This document shows positions 7,011 through 15,560 of a stretch of 34,301 bases of DNA, piece after piece. Origin of the DNA: a virus; IMG/VR virus record IMGVR_UViG_3300047374_000049, positions 1 through 34,301 of that record; one strand, given 5' to 3'. The position numbers were made by a program, and so were the translations under genes. The notes beneath the pieces were generated by a model. It was not told the DNA's origin and searched no databases. It was given only the letters and a program-made list of their open reading frames with translations. Each line of letters opens with the position of its first letter. The stretch's first letter is position 1.

Positions 7011-9119
7011 TTATTCAGCCCCTTGAGAGCCGCGTAAAACTTCCCCTTCTGCGGTTGCATTTTGGAAGTTTCTTGCTGCTTCATCGAGTTTTGTTCTGTT
7101 GACTTCTGTTCTTTCATACCAAGGTACATCCGCTCTTTCTGTTACTTTAAATCCTTTTGGCACAACGCCAGTTGCTGGCTTTTTAACATGCGCCAAAAAC
7201 TCTTTGGCTCTTTCAGGCGTCATATAAACAAATGAACCATCTGACAATGGGTATCTTTGAACCGGGCCATCTTGACCTCTAATATACCTAAACCCAGACG
7301 CAAACTCATCCGTCTTGCCTTCTGTGACGCCTTCGCCTATTGGGCTTCGCTTGCTGACCGCACGCAAAGTCGAATGGCTAACTACTTGCTCTCCTTCTAT
7401 AACCCAGCTTTCCCAATGGAAACGACCTAGGCTAGCATCTTGTGAGCGTCCTATCATATCATACGCTTTTTGTATGTTGGGGCGCAACCCATCTTCAAGA
7501 GCCTCGGTTACCAATAAACCTCTTGGCCCTTTAAATATACCAGCAAGCCCCTCACCATTCTTGCCTATTCCATCGTAAATGTTTTTGCCGCCAAACTTCC
7601 CATCATCCCAGAGGTGTCTGCCTTGTATTCTATCCATGACAAGAACATCATCACGACCAGCAACTAACAGAATGAAGCTGACGACCTTATTGTCAATTCC
7701 AGCGCTTTCTGTCAGCGTCATAAATTTGCGGCGTATTTCTTTTGCTGGCGCGTTGGGGTCAGCCACCATGTCGTGGATGATTTCTAGCACTGTCTGGTTT
7801 GAACCTTCTGGCTTTTTGCCAAGTTCAAAAAGTAGCTTACCGGCCGCATTTACATTCATAGTTACCTGTTTGCCCGGTGAGCCTTCAGGTAAAGACTTTT
7901 TCATGTTGTCCACCCAATTGGCCATATCAGCTTCTGTGAACGTGCCATTTGCAACTTTTTGCACCAATGGCGCGGCATCTTCCATTATGTCAATAAATGC
8001 CGCCTCTTGCTGTACCGGGCCAGCGCCTCTTGACAAAATGCCCCACACAAACAAATCCGCTGTCATGGTTGGGTCGGCTTCTTTGGCTTGATAGATGTTG
8101 CGTATTTCATTTACATACGCAAAGCCCTCATCAACCCCAGCCTTTAACTCAGGCGTCAAATTTTTTAGCTTGTCAGCTATAGCCTCTGGGGATTGACCGT
8201 ATTTAATTGCAACACTAGGCGGATGTGGTAAATATTCTCCGCCCATTGTTTCTTGAACAAACTTAGCCCAACCAGCCTCAGAGCGAACAGCATCTGGGTT
8301 GCTTGTCAAAGATGCATCAATGTTATTTAAGACAGCATCTTTGTTTGCTTTTGGAAACTTTTGCACAACCGGGGTAATTGCCTTCTCCCCATTGCCTTGA
8401 ATGAGCAACTCAGCCGGTGTCTTGTGCGCTCGGGCCTCTGCCGGTGCTGGTGTTAAGGTAAATTCTGTTTCTCCACGCATCGACTTAACAGCATCACCCG
8501 CCGCCGCAATTAACGGGTCGGGGTCTACGCCAGCGCCAAGCGTTACACCGCCTTCTGCCATACGCGCCTTTGCGCCTTCCCCTGCGCCTTCGATAACATC
8601 GCCAGCTTTAGACAGGATTTGCGGCCCCTTAGTTACAGCACCCTTGGCCAACCCACCAACGCCCCCAAACTCGCCCACTGTCATTGCTTCTTCGAGCGCT
8701 TCCATTTGCACATCAGATGCGCCCACTTGCTCTGCTTGGTCGCGCAAATATCCCTTAACTGCGCCCGACCCATACTTGTCTGATATTTCTGATAACGTAT
8801 TTGTAAACGCCTCTAGTCTGCCCTCGCCCTCGTCTGGAAATAGCGCCTTGTACGCGCCAGCCGCAAGCCCGGCTATGTCTCCGGGCAGACCGACTGTTGC
8901 TGCCGTTGCGCCACCGGCAAGACCACCGACAACCGCTGGCAACTCTTCCACGGTTTGCTCTAGGCTTTGTGGCTCTGCCTGACGCATTGGGCTGCGCAAG
9001 TATGGCATAGGATTAGGGCGCATGGTTACAGACCCATCCTCGCCTCTAAATAGTTCGATGTTGCCGCCGCTATCCATTAAAGAATAGCTATTCATTAATT
9101 CAGCTTCTAGGTCTTTCAT
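7011..9119 (-). CDS. Internal virion protein, polyvalent-like
   Basis: A 702-residue protein in the ejection-protein block. The N-terminal quarter holds glycine/alanine-rich hydrophobic segments ('AVVGGLAGGATAATVGLPG', 'IAGLAAGAYKAL', 'EFGGVGGLAKGA') that may be membrane-active. The rest is mostly soluble, with a striking 'VMDRIQGRHLWDDGKF' region (about residues 500-530) and 'YMTPERAKEFLAHV' near the end. I do not recognise the domain; large polyvalent phage proteins injected with DNA are the closest analogy. It starts 1 bp after the stop of the gp15-like gene and is separated by 35 bp from the next gene. An enzymatic domain cannot be excluded. Confidence 0.7.
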   Translation of the reverse strand: MKDLEAELMNSYSLMDSGGNIELFRGEDGSVTMRPNPMPYLRSPMRQAEPQSLEQTVEELPAVVGGLAGGATAATVGLPGDIAGLAAGAYKALFPDEGEGRLEAFTNTLSEISDKYGSGAVKGYLRDQAEQVGASDVQMEALEEAMTVGEFGGVGGLAKGAVTKGPQILSKAGDVIEGAGEGAKARMAEGGVTLGAGVDPDPLIAAAGDAVKSMRGETEFTLTPAPAEARAHKTPAELLIQGNGEKAITPVVQKFPKANKDAVLNNIDASLTSNPDAVRSEAGWAKFVQETMGGEYLPHPPSVAIKYGQSPEAIADKLKNLTPELKAGVDEGFAYVNEIRNIYQAKEADPTMTADLFVWGILSRGAGPVQQEAAFIDIMEDAAPLVQKVANGTFTEADMANWVDNMKKSLPEGSPGKQVTMNVNAAGKLLFELGKKPEGSNQTVLEIIHDMVADPNAPAKEIRRKFMTLTESAGIDNKVVSFILLVAGRDDVLVMDRIQGRHLWDDGKFGGKNIYDGIGKNGEGLAGIFKGPRGLLVTEALEDGLRPNIQKAYDMIGRSQDASLGRFHWESWVIEGEQVVSHSTLRAVSKRSPIGEGVTEGKTDEFASGFRYIRGQDGPVQRYPLSDGSFVYMTPERAKEFLAHVKKPATGVVPKGFKVTERADVPWYERTEVNRTKLDEAARNFQNATAEGEVLRGSQGAE

Positions 9120-9120
9120 G

Positions 9121-10809
9121 TCAATCCATCAACAATCTGTAGCCGTCATTAAGGGAGTCTTTTTGCGTTTGCCCATAGCTTTGTCTGTTAACAAAATCTA
9201 TTGCATCTTGTGGGGTTGCGTTTTCGGTTAAAAAGCCTTGCTCAACAAGACTATCAAAACGCTTTTGCGCGGCTTCCTTTTTCGCTTTTAAAACATCTTC
9301 TTCTGTCACCTGAAACTGCTTTACAAGGGGCTGCACAAAGTCATACCTGTTAAGGTCTGGGTTTGCCTTTACTGCCTGAATTAGCCTGTTCTCAATGTCA
9401 GCAACTTGCCTAGCTATTCTTTTTGTATCGCTATCATCAGAAAGTATTGTAAGGTCTGCCACAGCCACATCAGGCAACAGTGAGTTTTTAACAAAGGTCA
9501 TCGCCTCGCGGTGCGCCTCATTTCTGCCAGATTTTACTTTATCTTGCATTGTAAGGAAAGTGGGGTTGCTTAAATCACCCCGGCTGTATGCGCCCCTAAC
9601 CATGCTCATGGTAAGAAGCCCATCAACAGACGCTAGATTTAGATTGGCCACTGTAGACGGGTCGTCTATTGCGCCATCGCTTCTGATCTGGCTGGATATA
9701 TCAATCCACGCAGACCCATCTACTACCTTTAACTGCGCCAGTTCCTGAGAGTAATCTTCGTTTTTCAAGCGCTTGTCTGTAATGCTCACTAACAGACTTT
9801 CTGATGTTTCTGTTCTTTTTCTTTCGGCTGCTTGGCTCAGAGATGTGTTTGTGGCCTCTATATTTCTTAATTCTTCACGCGCCTTTTTTGATGCTTCCTG
9901 CTGCTGGGTTGTTGTCATGTTAGACCAAATATCAGCAAACCGCGTGTCAGTTATTTGCCCCGTGGACAATTGCTGCAAGCGCTCTGCCGGGGCTTGGTTA
10001 AGCCAAGCAGAAGTGCTGGTAGCATAAAGCTCGTCTACTTCGGCATCAAATGCTTTCAGTTTGCTAGACAAAAACGCAGGGTCGGCAATTTGGTTTGCCA
10101 TTTTTATGATAGAATTTCTTTCCTTTTCTATAAGCTGAGACATAGGCACATAGTCCTTGTCGATGCTTTTTGGGATTGAGCCGTTTTCAAATATATCTGG
10201 AAGAGTGTATTGCAAAACAAAATCAACATTATCAGCCGCCACTGTCTTGTCTTGCTCTTTTTGGTTTGCTAGCAATTTGTTAGAATGCGCAAGCAAGGCG
10301 CTGTTCCCAACAGTCGCCATAGTGGCGCGGAAGTTTAGCGCCGCTGACGGGCTAATATCCTGTAGCGTTGATGTATAGCCATCAATAATTGCATTGGACT
10401 GCTCAGTAAACGTGGCAGTGTCCATATTCTCTTGTTGCGCCTGAATGCGCAAATTTATCATTTGCTCACGCGCCGACATCTCAAAGTTCGTTGTCATGCT
10501 TTGCAAAGCGGCCTTACGCGCAGCACGTCCAAACACGGTAGTCTGGTCGCCCGGCACTAAGTCCTCGATGTCGCCCTGCGCGTCCTGTAGCTGTTGTTCT
10601 GTAGGCGCATTCTGGGCGCCATACTCAGCACCCTCTATTAGTGCCTTCTCCTCAAACTTCTTTAGCGCAAAGTCTGTCATGCTATCCAAGCCGCGCTGGA
10701 TAGGTGCCATTGCCCTAGCTTGCGCCCTGCCCGTAGCCACATAATCCACGGTTGGCACGGTGGGGATGCTAACGCCTAATGGCCTGTATCTTTTTAAACG
10801 CTCTGCCAT
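9121..10809 (-). CDS. Internal virion protein, gp15-like
   Basis: A 562-residue, almost wholly helical and charged protein without membrane segments. It begins MAERLKRYRPLGVSIPTVP, a start typical of gp15-position internal core proteins in marine T7-like phages ('RY...V...P'), and continues with long coiled stretches ('ALKKFEEKALIEGAEYGA'). T7 gp15 (747 aa) forms part of the inner core and then the periplasmic tunnel. This protein is shorter but has the same place in the order gp14-gp15-gp16. Only one base separates it from the gene on each side. Confidence 0.75.
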   Translation of the reverse strand: MAERLKRYRPLGVSIPTVPTVDYVATGRAQARAMAPIQRGLDSMTDFALKKFEEKALIEGAEYGAQNAPTEQQLQDAQGDIEDLVPGDQTTVFGRAARKAALQSMTTNFEMSAREQMINLRIQAQQENMDTATFTEQSNAIIDGYTSTLQDISPSAALNFRATMATVGNSALLAHSNKLLANQKEQDKTVAADNVDFVLQYTLPDIFENGSIPKSIDKDYVPMSQLIEKERNSIIKMANQIADPAFLSSKLKAFDAEVDELYATSTSAWLNQAPAERLQQLSTGQITDTRFADIWSNMTTTQQQEASKKAREELRNIEATNTSLSQAAERKRTETSESLLVSITDKRLKNEDYSQELAQLKVVDGSAWIDISSQIRSDGAIDDPSTVANLNLASVDGLLTMSMVRGAYSRGDLSNPTFLTMQDKVKSGRNEAHREAMTFVKNSLLPDVAVADLTILSDDSDTKRIARQVADIENRLIQAVKANPDLNRYDFVQPLVKQFQVTEEDVLKAKKEAAQKRFDSLVEQGFLTENATPQDAIDFVNRQSYGQTQKDSLNDGYRLLMD

Positions 10810-10810
10810 T

Positions 10811-11386
10811 TTATAGTAAACTCATAAATTGCTGTGACGCTGTTTGTTGCAACGGGTTGTATGAAGCAGACGCGGCTAGCGGCTGGTATGTCGCTGGCGC
10901 ACTTAGCCCAACGCCGCCGGTTGTCGCGCCGCCAGATGGCGCACCACCCATCATTGCGCCAGTAGCGCCAGCCTGTAGCATGCCCACAATGGCTTGGTTA
11001 CGCGCCGCCTTAACAACAGCCCTTGCCTGACGCTCATACTCAATAGCTTGCAACTCGGCTTGCCGGGTCACGATAGTCTGCCCCTCGCGTGTGGTGTAAT
11101 ACTCGCTTGCGCCACCCTTCTGCGCCATCACACGCAAAAACGCCGCACTACCAGAAAAGGCATCAACACTGCCAGCGCCAGCGGCGGCTCTCTGCGTTGC
11201 CATAGTGCGCAGCATGTTGTCTAGCACAGCCACACCCTGTTGCTTATACTTCAGCGCCTCAGAGCGCCCCTGCATGCGTGTTTGTGTTGCTTGCGCACCA
11301 AGACCGCGTGCTTCTGCTTTAGCACCGCTAATGCCGGCCATTCCGCTTGCGGCGGCTATTGCGACTGGTACTGCTACATGTGCCAT
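10811..11386 (-). CDS. Internal virion protein, gp14-like
   Basis: A 191-residue protein with an N-terminal hydrophobic segment ('VAVPVAIAAASGMAGISGA'), a long helical central part with repeated Q/R/A heptads ('QAELQAIEYERQARAVVKAAR') and a glycine/alanine-rich hydrophobic C-terminal stretch ('AIVGMLQAGATGAMMGGA'). This size and layout fit T7 gp14 (196 aa), the ejected protein that makes the outer-membrane pore. It lies directly after the tail nozzle gene and before the gp15-like gene, as in T7-like phages. One base separates it from each neighbour. Confidence 0.78.
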   Translation of the reverse strand: MAHVAVPVAIAAASGMAGISGAKAEARGLGAQATQTRMQGRSEALKYKQQGVAVLDNMLRTMATQRAAAGAGSVDAFSGSAAFLRVMAQKGGASEYYTTREGQTIVTRQAELQAIEYERQARAVVKAARNQAIVGMLQAGATGAMMGGAPSGGATTGGVGLSAPATYQPLAASASYNPLQQTASQQFMSLL

Positions 11387-11387
11387 A

Positions 11388-13595
11388 CTATTGCCCTACA
11401 CTCACTTTGTATTCGATGCCCAGCACTGACATTTTCAGCGGCACCTCTTGGGTTATTGTTATCTGCCCATCATAGCTATAGCCTAGCATGCCGTTGATGG
11501 TCTTGATCCCAGTAAACTCTTGCACTGACGAGTTTAACACATTTGTGCCAAAACTGCGAAACGGTATCAGCGACCCGTTAATCAGTAAAGACTGCGTTTC
11601 AAACAATTCAGCGTTTACTTCAAATATGCGTTTCTTAAAACCTTTCAGCGAACCGCTAGGCAGTCTAGGCTCAACCGGCAGCGTCTTCATGGTAGGCGTA
11701 AAGTTCAGCCCCACCTGATGGCTAGACGTTGCGGCAGACGCAAATGTAACTGTCGATGGTGACACGCCCACCACCTGTGTTGGCTCTACAACGCCGTCAC
11801 GGATGATCTGCACAGTCTCAGCCTCTAAGTGCGGCATGTTGACAGATGACGCCGCACCGCCTGTCACAGCGCTGTCTAGCAGGGTATCTGGGTCAAACAC
11901 TTCGACATAATAAACGTCAGCGCTGTTTACGCTGCGCTTTACCACTACATAGATGTCATCAACATCCACGCCGATATTTATAAACTCACCCTCGGTTGTC
12001 CACTCAGATGGCGCGATTACGTTCTGGCTGCGCAGTAGCGTGTAACAGGCGATAGACCCATCATCACCATTAACCAGCATTAGCCGGTCGCCCTCATCCG
12101 TAGATGTAGCAACGCGCACCGCCATCTCTTCTGGCGCTTTGAGCAGATGCGATGATAGCAGAGATATCTTGTCTGACGTATACGCGTTAACCGTATCGCT
12201 AAAGATAAATTCCTGTATGGCCTTCCCCTGCCGTTGGATAAATAGCGTGGCACCGTCCACGTTCTGCACGCGCAAGCCCGGCTTCATGCCAAAGCTGGTT
12301 TGCGATTTCACAATAAGGTTTGCCGGCGTAATAGGGTCATCAAGCGCTTGTGGCACATAGAACTCGCCGCCGGTAGTGAATACTTGTAAGTTACGCCCGG
12401 CATACATATCGACAATCGCGTTGAATGTGCCGGTGTCTAGGCTGGCCTCAACAGACGCATCGTCTAACGCTTCGCCGGGGTCAAAGTTAAAGAAGTCAGC
12501 AACGCGGCTGCCCCAGATGGTAGACGGGCGCTGCTTAGAGCCGCCGAAGTATAATCGGCCTTCGTGGAATACAACACTGCGCGGCCAACCCCTAGTGCTA
12601 GACCATGTGTTTTCGTAGCCATGTTCGCTCTCCCAATCACCTGACACAATGGCGCTGGTGTCGAAAAACGGTATCTCTACATACGCTTTGACCTCGGTGT
12701 TGCTAACAAACTGCGTAATACGCGCACGCCCAAAGCCATTTAGCGCCACGATATATTCGTCTACCGCTGCCGCCTTGAACGCCTTGATGTCATACTGCGA
12801 TGTATTGTCAGGCTGTGTTGTCCACGCTGGAAACACCGTAGCAACCTTTGTTGATGCTACATAGTCCTCAATGTGCCGTGTCTGCCCAGACCCAGTGCCG
12901 CCCGTAATCTCGATAAACATACCATTAGGCTGGTCGTCTGATGTAAAGCTGGATGCAGCTTTCAGCGTTATTGTGTCTGCACCGCCAGCCTGTGCTGTGC
13001 CGTTGTCGCTGGTAACAGATGACGCGGTGATAGTAATGTTGCCAGATGTTGCGCTGGGTGTGATCGTAAATGTCGGATTGTGCGTATCAAAGTTAAATGC
13101 ATACTTTGGAATAAAGTCAAACACGATAGTGCTTGCTGTCCAATCGCTATCTGTTGCACCCCGCAAAATCCTTACCGGCTCTAAATCCTCATGCACGACA
13201 ATCACAGTGTCAGCAGATTGCACCCAGTTCATCTCAGGCAGAATGGCGGCAGTCAGCGATGACACCGTTAGGTAATCATTGCCAGACCCGTTGATGTTGG
13301 TGATTAGCGTTCTGTCCTTGTAAACGTACATCTTGCCGGGCGTAAACACCAGCATGTAGCTATCGCTAACGCTGAACTCGAACCCAACCATGCGCACCGC
13401 ATTTGCCGCGCCGCTGTCTAGCTCATGCACAAACTTAGTGCCGTCACGCCGTACTGCGCCACCCTGTGGCTGGATAGACACGTTCTGCGCTGTGGTTAGC
13501 GCTGATTTGTACTGGCTGATGTCTGTGCGTGCGCGGAGCTTCGGGTCTATCTCGCCAGACGTAAAATCATTTTGTATCTGTATAATCCGGCTCAT
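11388..13595 (-). CDS. Tail tubular protein B (gp12-like nozzle)
   Basis: A 735-residue tail nozzle protein. The N-terminus 'NDFTSGEIDPKLRARTDIS' followed by 'QNVSIQPQGGAVRRDGTKFV' is the signature of T7 gp12-type proteins in marine podoviruses (T7 gp12 is 794 aa). The body is beta-rich, with 'SRVADFFNF' and 'GMKPGLRVQNVDGATLFIQRQG' typical of the propeller region. The nozzle closes the short tail and anchors the fibres. It is encoded 1 bp after the gp11-like gene and 1 bp before the gp14-like gene. Confidence 0.92.
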   Translation of the reverse strand: MSRIIQIQNDFTSGEIDPKLRARTDISQYKSALTTAQNVSIQPQGGAVRRDGTKFVHELDSGAANAVRMVGFEFSVSDSYMLVFTPGKMYVYKDRTLITNINGSGNDYLTVSSLTAAILPEMNWVQSADTVIVVHEDLEPVRILRGATDSDWTASTIVFDFIPKYAFNFDTHNPTFTITPSATSGNITITASSVTSDNGTAQAGGADTITLKAASSFTSDDQPNGMFIEITGGTGSGQTRHIEDYVASTKVATVFPAWTTQPDNTSQYDIKAFKAAAVDEYIVALNGFGRARITQFVSNTEVKAYVEIPFFDTSAIVSGDWESEHGYENTWSSTRGWPRSVVFHEGRLYFGGSKQRPSTIWGSRVADFFNFDPGEALDDASVEASLDTGTFNAIVDMYAGRNLQVFTTGGEFYVPQALDDPITPANLIVKSQTSFGMKPGLRVQNVDGATLFIQRQGKAIQEFIFSDTVNAYTSDKISLLSSHLLKAPEEMAVRVATSTDEGDRLMLVNGDDGSIACYTLLRSQNVIAPSEWTTEGEFINIGVDVDDIYVVVKRSVNSADVYYVEVFDPDTLLDSAVTGGAASSVNMPHLEAETVQIIRDGVVEPTQVVGVSPSTVTFASAATSSHQVGLNFTPTMKTLPVEPRLPSGSLKGFKKRIFEVNAELFETQSLLINGSLIPFRSFGTNVLNSSVQEFTGIKTINGMLGYSYDGQITITQEVPLKMSVLGIEYKVSVGQ

Positions 13596-13596
13596 G

Positions 13597-14211
13597 CTAG
13601 AACCTTACGTCAGAGATAGGGAATTCCTGTATAGTCTGCGCTGGTCTGTCTGCGCCGTCAATGTTGATAGCAACGCGCACCAACCCGCCGCGCATGTTTT
13701 CAGATGGCGCACCATAGGCACGGTTATGAAAGTAATCGGCTTTGGTAATCTGGTCGGTGATAGGCTCTGCGAACTCAGCCGCCAGTGCTGTCTTTAGCAA
13801 GCGCACAAAATATGGCGGGAACTCGAAAGGCTCTGGGCGGTACTGGTAATCAATCCACACATCTTCATAGTTTGTGTTTAGGCCATCGCCGTATATCTCA
13901 AAGTCACGGCGCGGCTGTGCGCCCACAGCATCCACATTAAAAACAGCCTTGGGGTTGCCAAGTAGATTGCCCGGCAACTGGTAAATATATTTCCATTCGT
14001 TGATAGGTGTTTGTGCTAGCTGCGCTAGCTTTACCTTTTTAATCGACCAGCTATATGCGTACTGCATTAACAATGTATCACGCACATCATCATAAAGCCG
14101 GTCAGCCACTTGCGCCTCATCTGTTCCAACATTGAAGCTAGATAAAGGTGTAGCGCCCAACATAATGAGCGCCTCAGAACAGATAGATAGTTTGGTATCG
14201 CCAGCGGCCAT
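13597..14211 (-). CDS. Tail tubular protein A (gp11-like adaptor)
   Basis: A 204-residue adaptor between portal and nozzle. 'SICSEALIMLGATPLSSF' with 'EAQVADRLYDDVRDTLLMQYAYSW' is the classic T7 gp11 N-terminal helical region, and 'YIYQLPGNLLGNPKAV' matches the central family motif. The length is close to T7 gp11 (196 aa). It is the first gene after the terminator at 14228-14259, so its mRNA must come from readthrough or from a promoter I cannot identify in the 55-bp gap. Confidence 0.92.
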   Translation of the reverse strand: MAAGDTKLSICSEALIMLGATPLSSFNVGTDEAQVADRLYDDVRDTLLMQYAYSWSIKKVKLAQLAQTPINEWKYIYQLPGNLLGNPKAVFNVDAVGAQPRRDFEIYGDGLNTNYEDVWIDYQYRPEPFEFPPYFVRLLKTALAAEFAEPITDQITKADYFHNRAYGAPSENMRGGLVRVAINIDGADRPAQTIQEFPISDVRF

Positions 14212-14227
14212 CTAAAACACTCCAAAG

Positions 14228-14260
14228 AAAAAGGCCGGGGCGGCATACACCGCCCCAGCT
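14228..14260 (-). terminator. Rho-independent terminator after the capsid unit
   Basis: Read on the minus strand, a G/C stem (GGGGCGG with CCGCCCC, 14250-14256 with 14237-14243, loop of six) extends by three more pairs to about 10 bp. It is followed by C and five T, then C and three T. It lies just after the 90-aa capsid-associated gene and before the gp11-like gene. It should cut most transcription coming from the capsid gene. Confidence 0.88.
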
Positions 14261-14266
14261 ATTGGA

Positions 14267-14539
14267 TTAGTCTGTGTCGGTCATTGCGATGGCTGTGCCA
14301 TCGGTAACGTCCACAACACCTGATGCATTAGATGCGACCATAACAATTGACATTGTTGGGGTTGCGCTATCATGCACAAAGATGATGTCGCCGACTGCAA
14401 GTGTGTCAGACAGGTCATTGAAATAACCCGCTGTGTTCACGTCTGCAATCGCGTCTGCTGATGTGTAGGTGTACATTGAAGGCGCGTTGCCCTTCTTTGC
14501 TGCACCGATGACATTCAGTCCGTCTTTTGAAAAAGCCAT
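14267..14539 (-). CDS. Capsid decoration-like / head protein
   Basis: A 90-residue protein beginning MAFSKDGLNVIG, with 'MYTYTSADAIADVNTAGYFND' and 'LAVGDIIFVHDS'. This pattern ('DAIAxVNTAGYF') is common in small proteins next to phage major capsid genes and is beta-rich, so a decoration or head-fibre role is likely; that is inference from position. It follows the capsid gene by 12 bp, with a GGAG-type site, and is closed by the terminator just downstream. The two genes therefore form one short, probably abundant, transcript. Confidence 0.78.
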   Translation of the reverse strand: MAFSKDGLNVIGAAKKGNAPSMYTYTSADAIADVNTAGYFNDLSDTLAVGDIIFVHDSATPTMSIVMVASNASGVVDVTDGTAIAMTDTD

Positions 14540-14551
14540 TGTTTATTCTCC

Positions 14552-15385
14552 TTACTCTGTCGCTGAGATTTTGACAATGCCTTCATCGTCAATCGCAATG
14601 GCTCCAGCGGAGAACATTGAAGAGACAAGGAAAGACGTTTTCTCTGGGACGTAATTTATCTCACTACGCTGACCCATGCCAATGCCCATGCCGATTGCAT
14701 CGCGGTGAAATGCGAAGCATGTGCGTGTTGATGGAAGCGGTAAGCCACCCTCATCACGGTCGCCAAGGGTAATGAACTTGAAGCCTAAGAATGTATCAAT
14801 CTCGCCAGTTGAAAGAGCTTTGACTGTAGCGAAATCGCTGCTTGTCAATTCTGTTTCGTCTAGCAATGCTGCTAAGCCGTTTGCGTGGATTAGCATGCAA
14901 CGACCTTCGGCTGGCACGTTCTTTGTGTCAAGCGCCTTCTTAGCTGCAAGCAACTTTGCAAGGTTCATGTTTGTACCAGCGCCACCAACTGTTGTTGCAA
15001 CTGTTGATGGTGAAGATGCTGCATTCAGCGCGTCAATGACTAGCTGATCCATGCGGCGTCCGATAGCACCTGATACAACTTGTACCAACTCCCGACGCTC
15101 GTCAAAGTTGACCTTTTGCTGATTAAACAGATCGCTGTATTCTGCAGCAATAAAATCTGACATCGTTGCGGTCACTTGCGAATAACTAACATTTAATGGG
15201 GTTATGTCAGTTTGCGGAACTCTGATTGTTGCGGTGCCTTTCCCAATTTTAGGGAACTTAACCTGATTGCCTTCGACATTTGTCCGTTCACGGATAACAC
15301 CGGCCAACGAGCGTGCGCCCTGATAAGCCTGTTTAACTTCCGCATCGAACATTTGCACGAAAGCGTTAGAAATAGCTACTGCCAT
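14552..15385 (-). CDS. Major capsid protein
   Basis: A 277-residue capsid protein of the HK97-fold type used by podoviruses. It has an N-terminal helix ('QMFDAEVKQAYQGARSLAGV'), an extended segment ('VKFPKIGKGTATIRVPQ'), a spine-helix region ('NQQKVNFDERRELVQVVSGA') and a domain containing 'RCMLIHANGLAALL' and 'FLGFKFITLGDRDEG'. Scaffold lies upstream and a decoration-like protein downstream, the usual order. Its start is supported by GAAAGGACAG. A dedicated promoter (15486-15514), a leader hairpin and flanking terminators imply separate high expression. Confidence 0.9.
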   Translation of the reverse strand: MAVAISNAFVQMFDAEVKQAYQGARSLAGVIRERTNVEGNQVKFPKIGKGTATIRVPQTDITPLNVSYSQVTATMSDFIAAEYSDLFNQQKVNFDERRELVQVVSGAIGRRMDQLVIDALNAASSPSTVATTVGGAGTNMNLAKLLAAKKALDTKNVPAEGRCMLIHANGLAALLDETELTSSDFATVKALSTGEIDTFLGFKFITLGDRDEGGLPLPSTRTCFAFHRDAIGMGIGMGQRSEINYVPEKTSFLVSSMFSAGAIAIDDEGIVKISATE

Positions 15386-15453
15386 TTTTCTGTCCTTTCG
15401 GTTTAAATGTTTTCAAAAAAGTCGCATCAGGTGTCCGGGAACCGGGCTGACAG

Positions 15454-15480
15454 CTTGGGCATAAACGCTACGCCCCCAAG
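15454..15480 (-). promoter_or_regulatory. 5' leader hairpin of capsid mRNA
   Basis: On the minus strand CTTGGG (15480-15475) can pair with CCCAAG (15459-15454). The predicted start of transcription, about 7 bases after the -10 at 15486-15491, falls at the first base of this stem. A hairpin at the very 5' end is a known way to protect mRNA from RNase E; applying it here is inference. A second small palindrome (CCGG-GAA-CCGG on plus, near 15436) follows in the leader. Confidence 0.5.
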
Positions 15481-15485
15481 CGGGT

Positions 15486-15514
15486 CTAACAGGCCACAGG
15501 TGGTTGTCTGTCAA
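15486..15514 (-). promoter_or_regulatory. Putative sigma-70-type promoter for the capsid gene
   Basis: The minus strand has a perfect -35 TTGACA (15514-15509), a 17-base spacer and a weaker -10 TGTTAG (15491-15486). It lies in the longest intergenic gap of the late region (15386-15560), just after the scaffold terminator and about 100 bp before the capsid ATG. The host polymerase would be needed, consistent with the lack of a phage polymerase. The -10 matches the consensus at only three positions. Confidence 0.55.
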
Positions 15515-15525
15515 GTGAATTTTAA

Positions 15526-15555
15526 CAAAAAAAAGCGCGACCCGCAAGCCGCGCT
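15526..15555 (-). terminator. Rho-independent terminator after scaffold
   Basis: Read on the minus strand, AGCGCG (15555-15550) pairs with CGCGCT (15539-15534) around a 10-base loop, followed by a run of eight T (15534-15527). It sits 6 bp past the scaffold stop. Placed immediately before a TTGACA promoter, it separates the packaging/portal transcript from the capsid transcript. Confidence 0.88.
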
Positions 15556-15560
15556 ATTAA

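Noticed and set aside
8401-8982. Open 193-codon frame on the plus strand
   Set aside because: Antisense to the 702-aa internal virion protein. The Ser/Ala/Pro-rich translation is a composition artefact.
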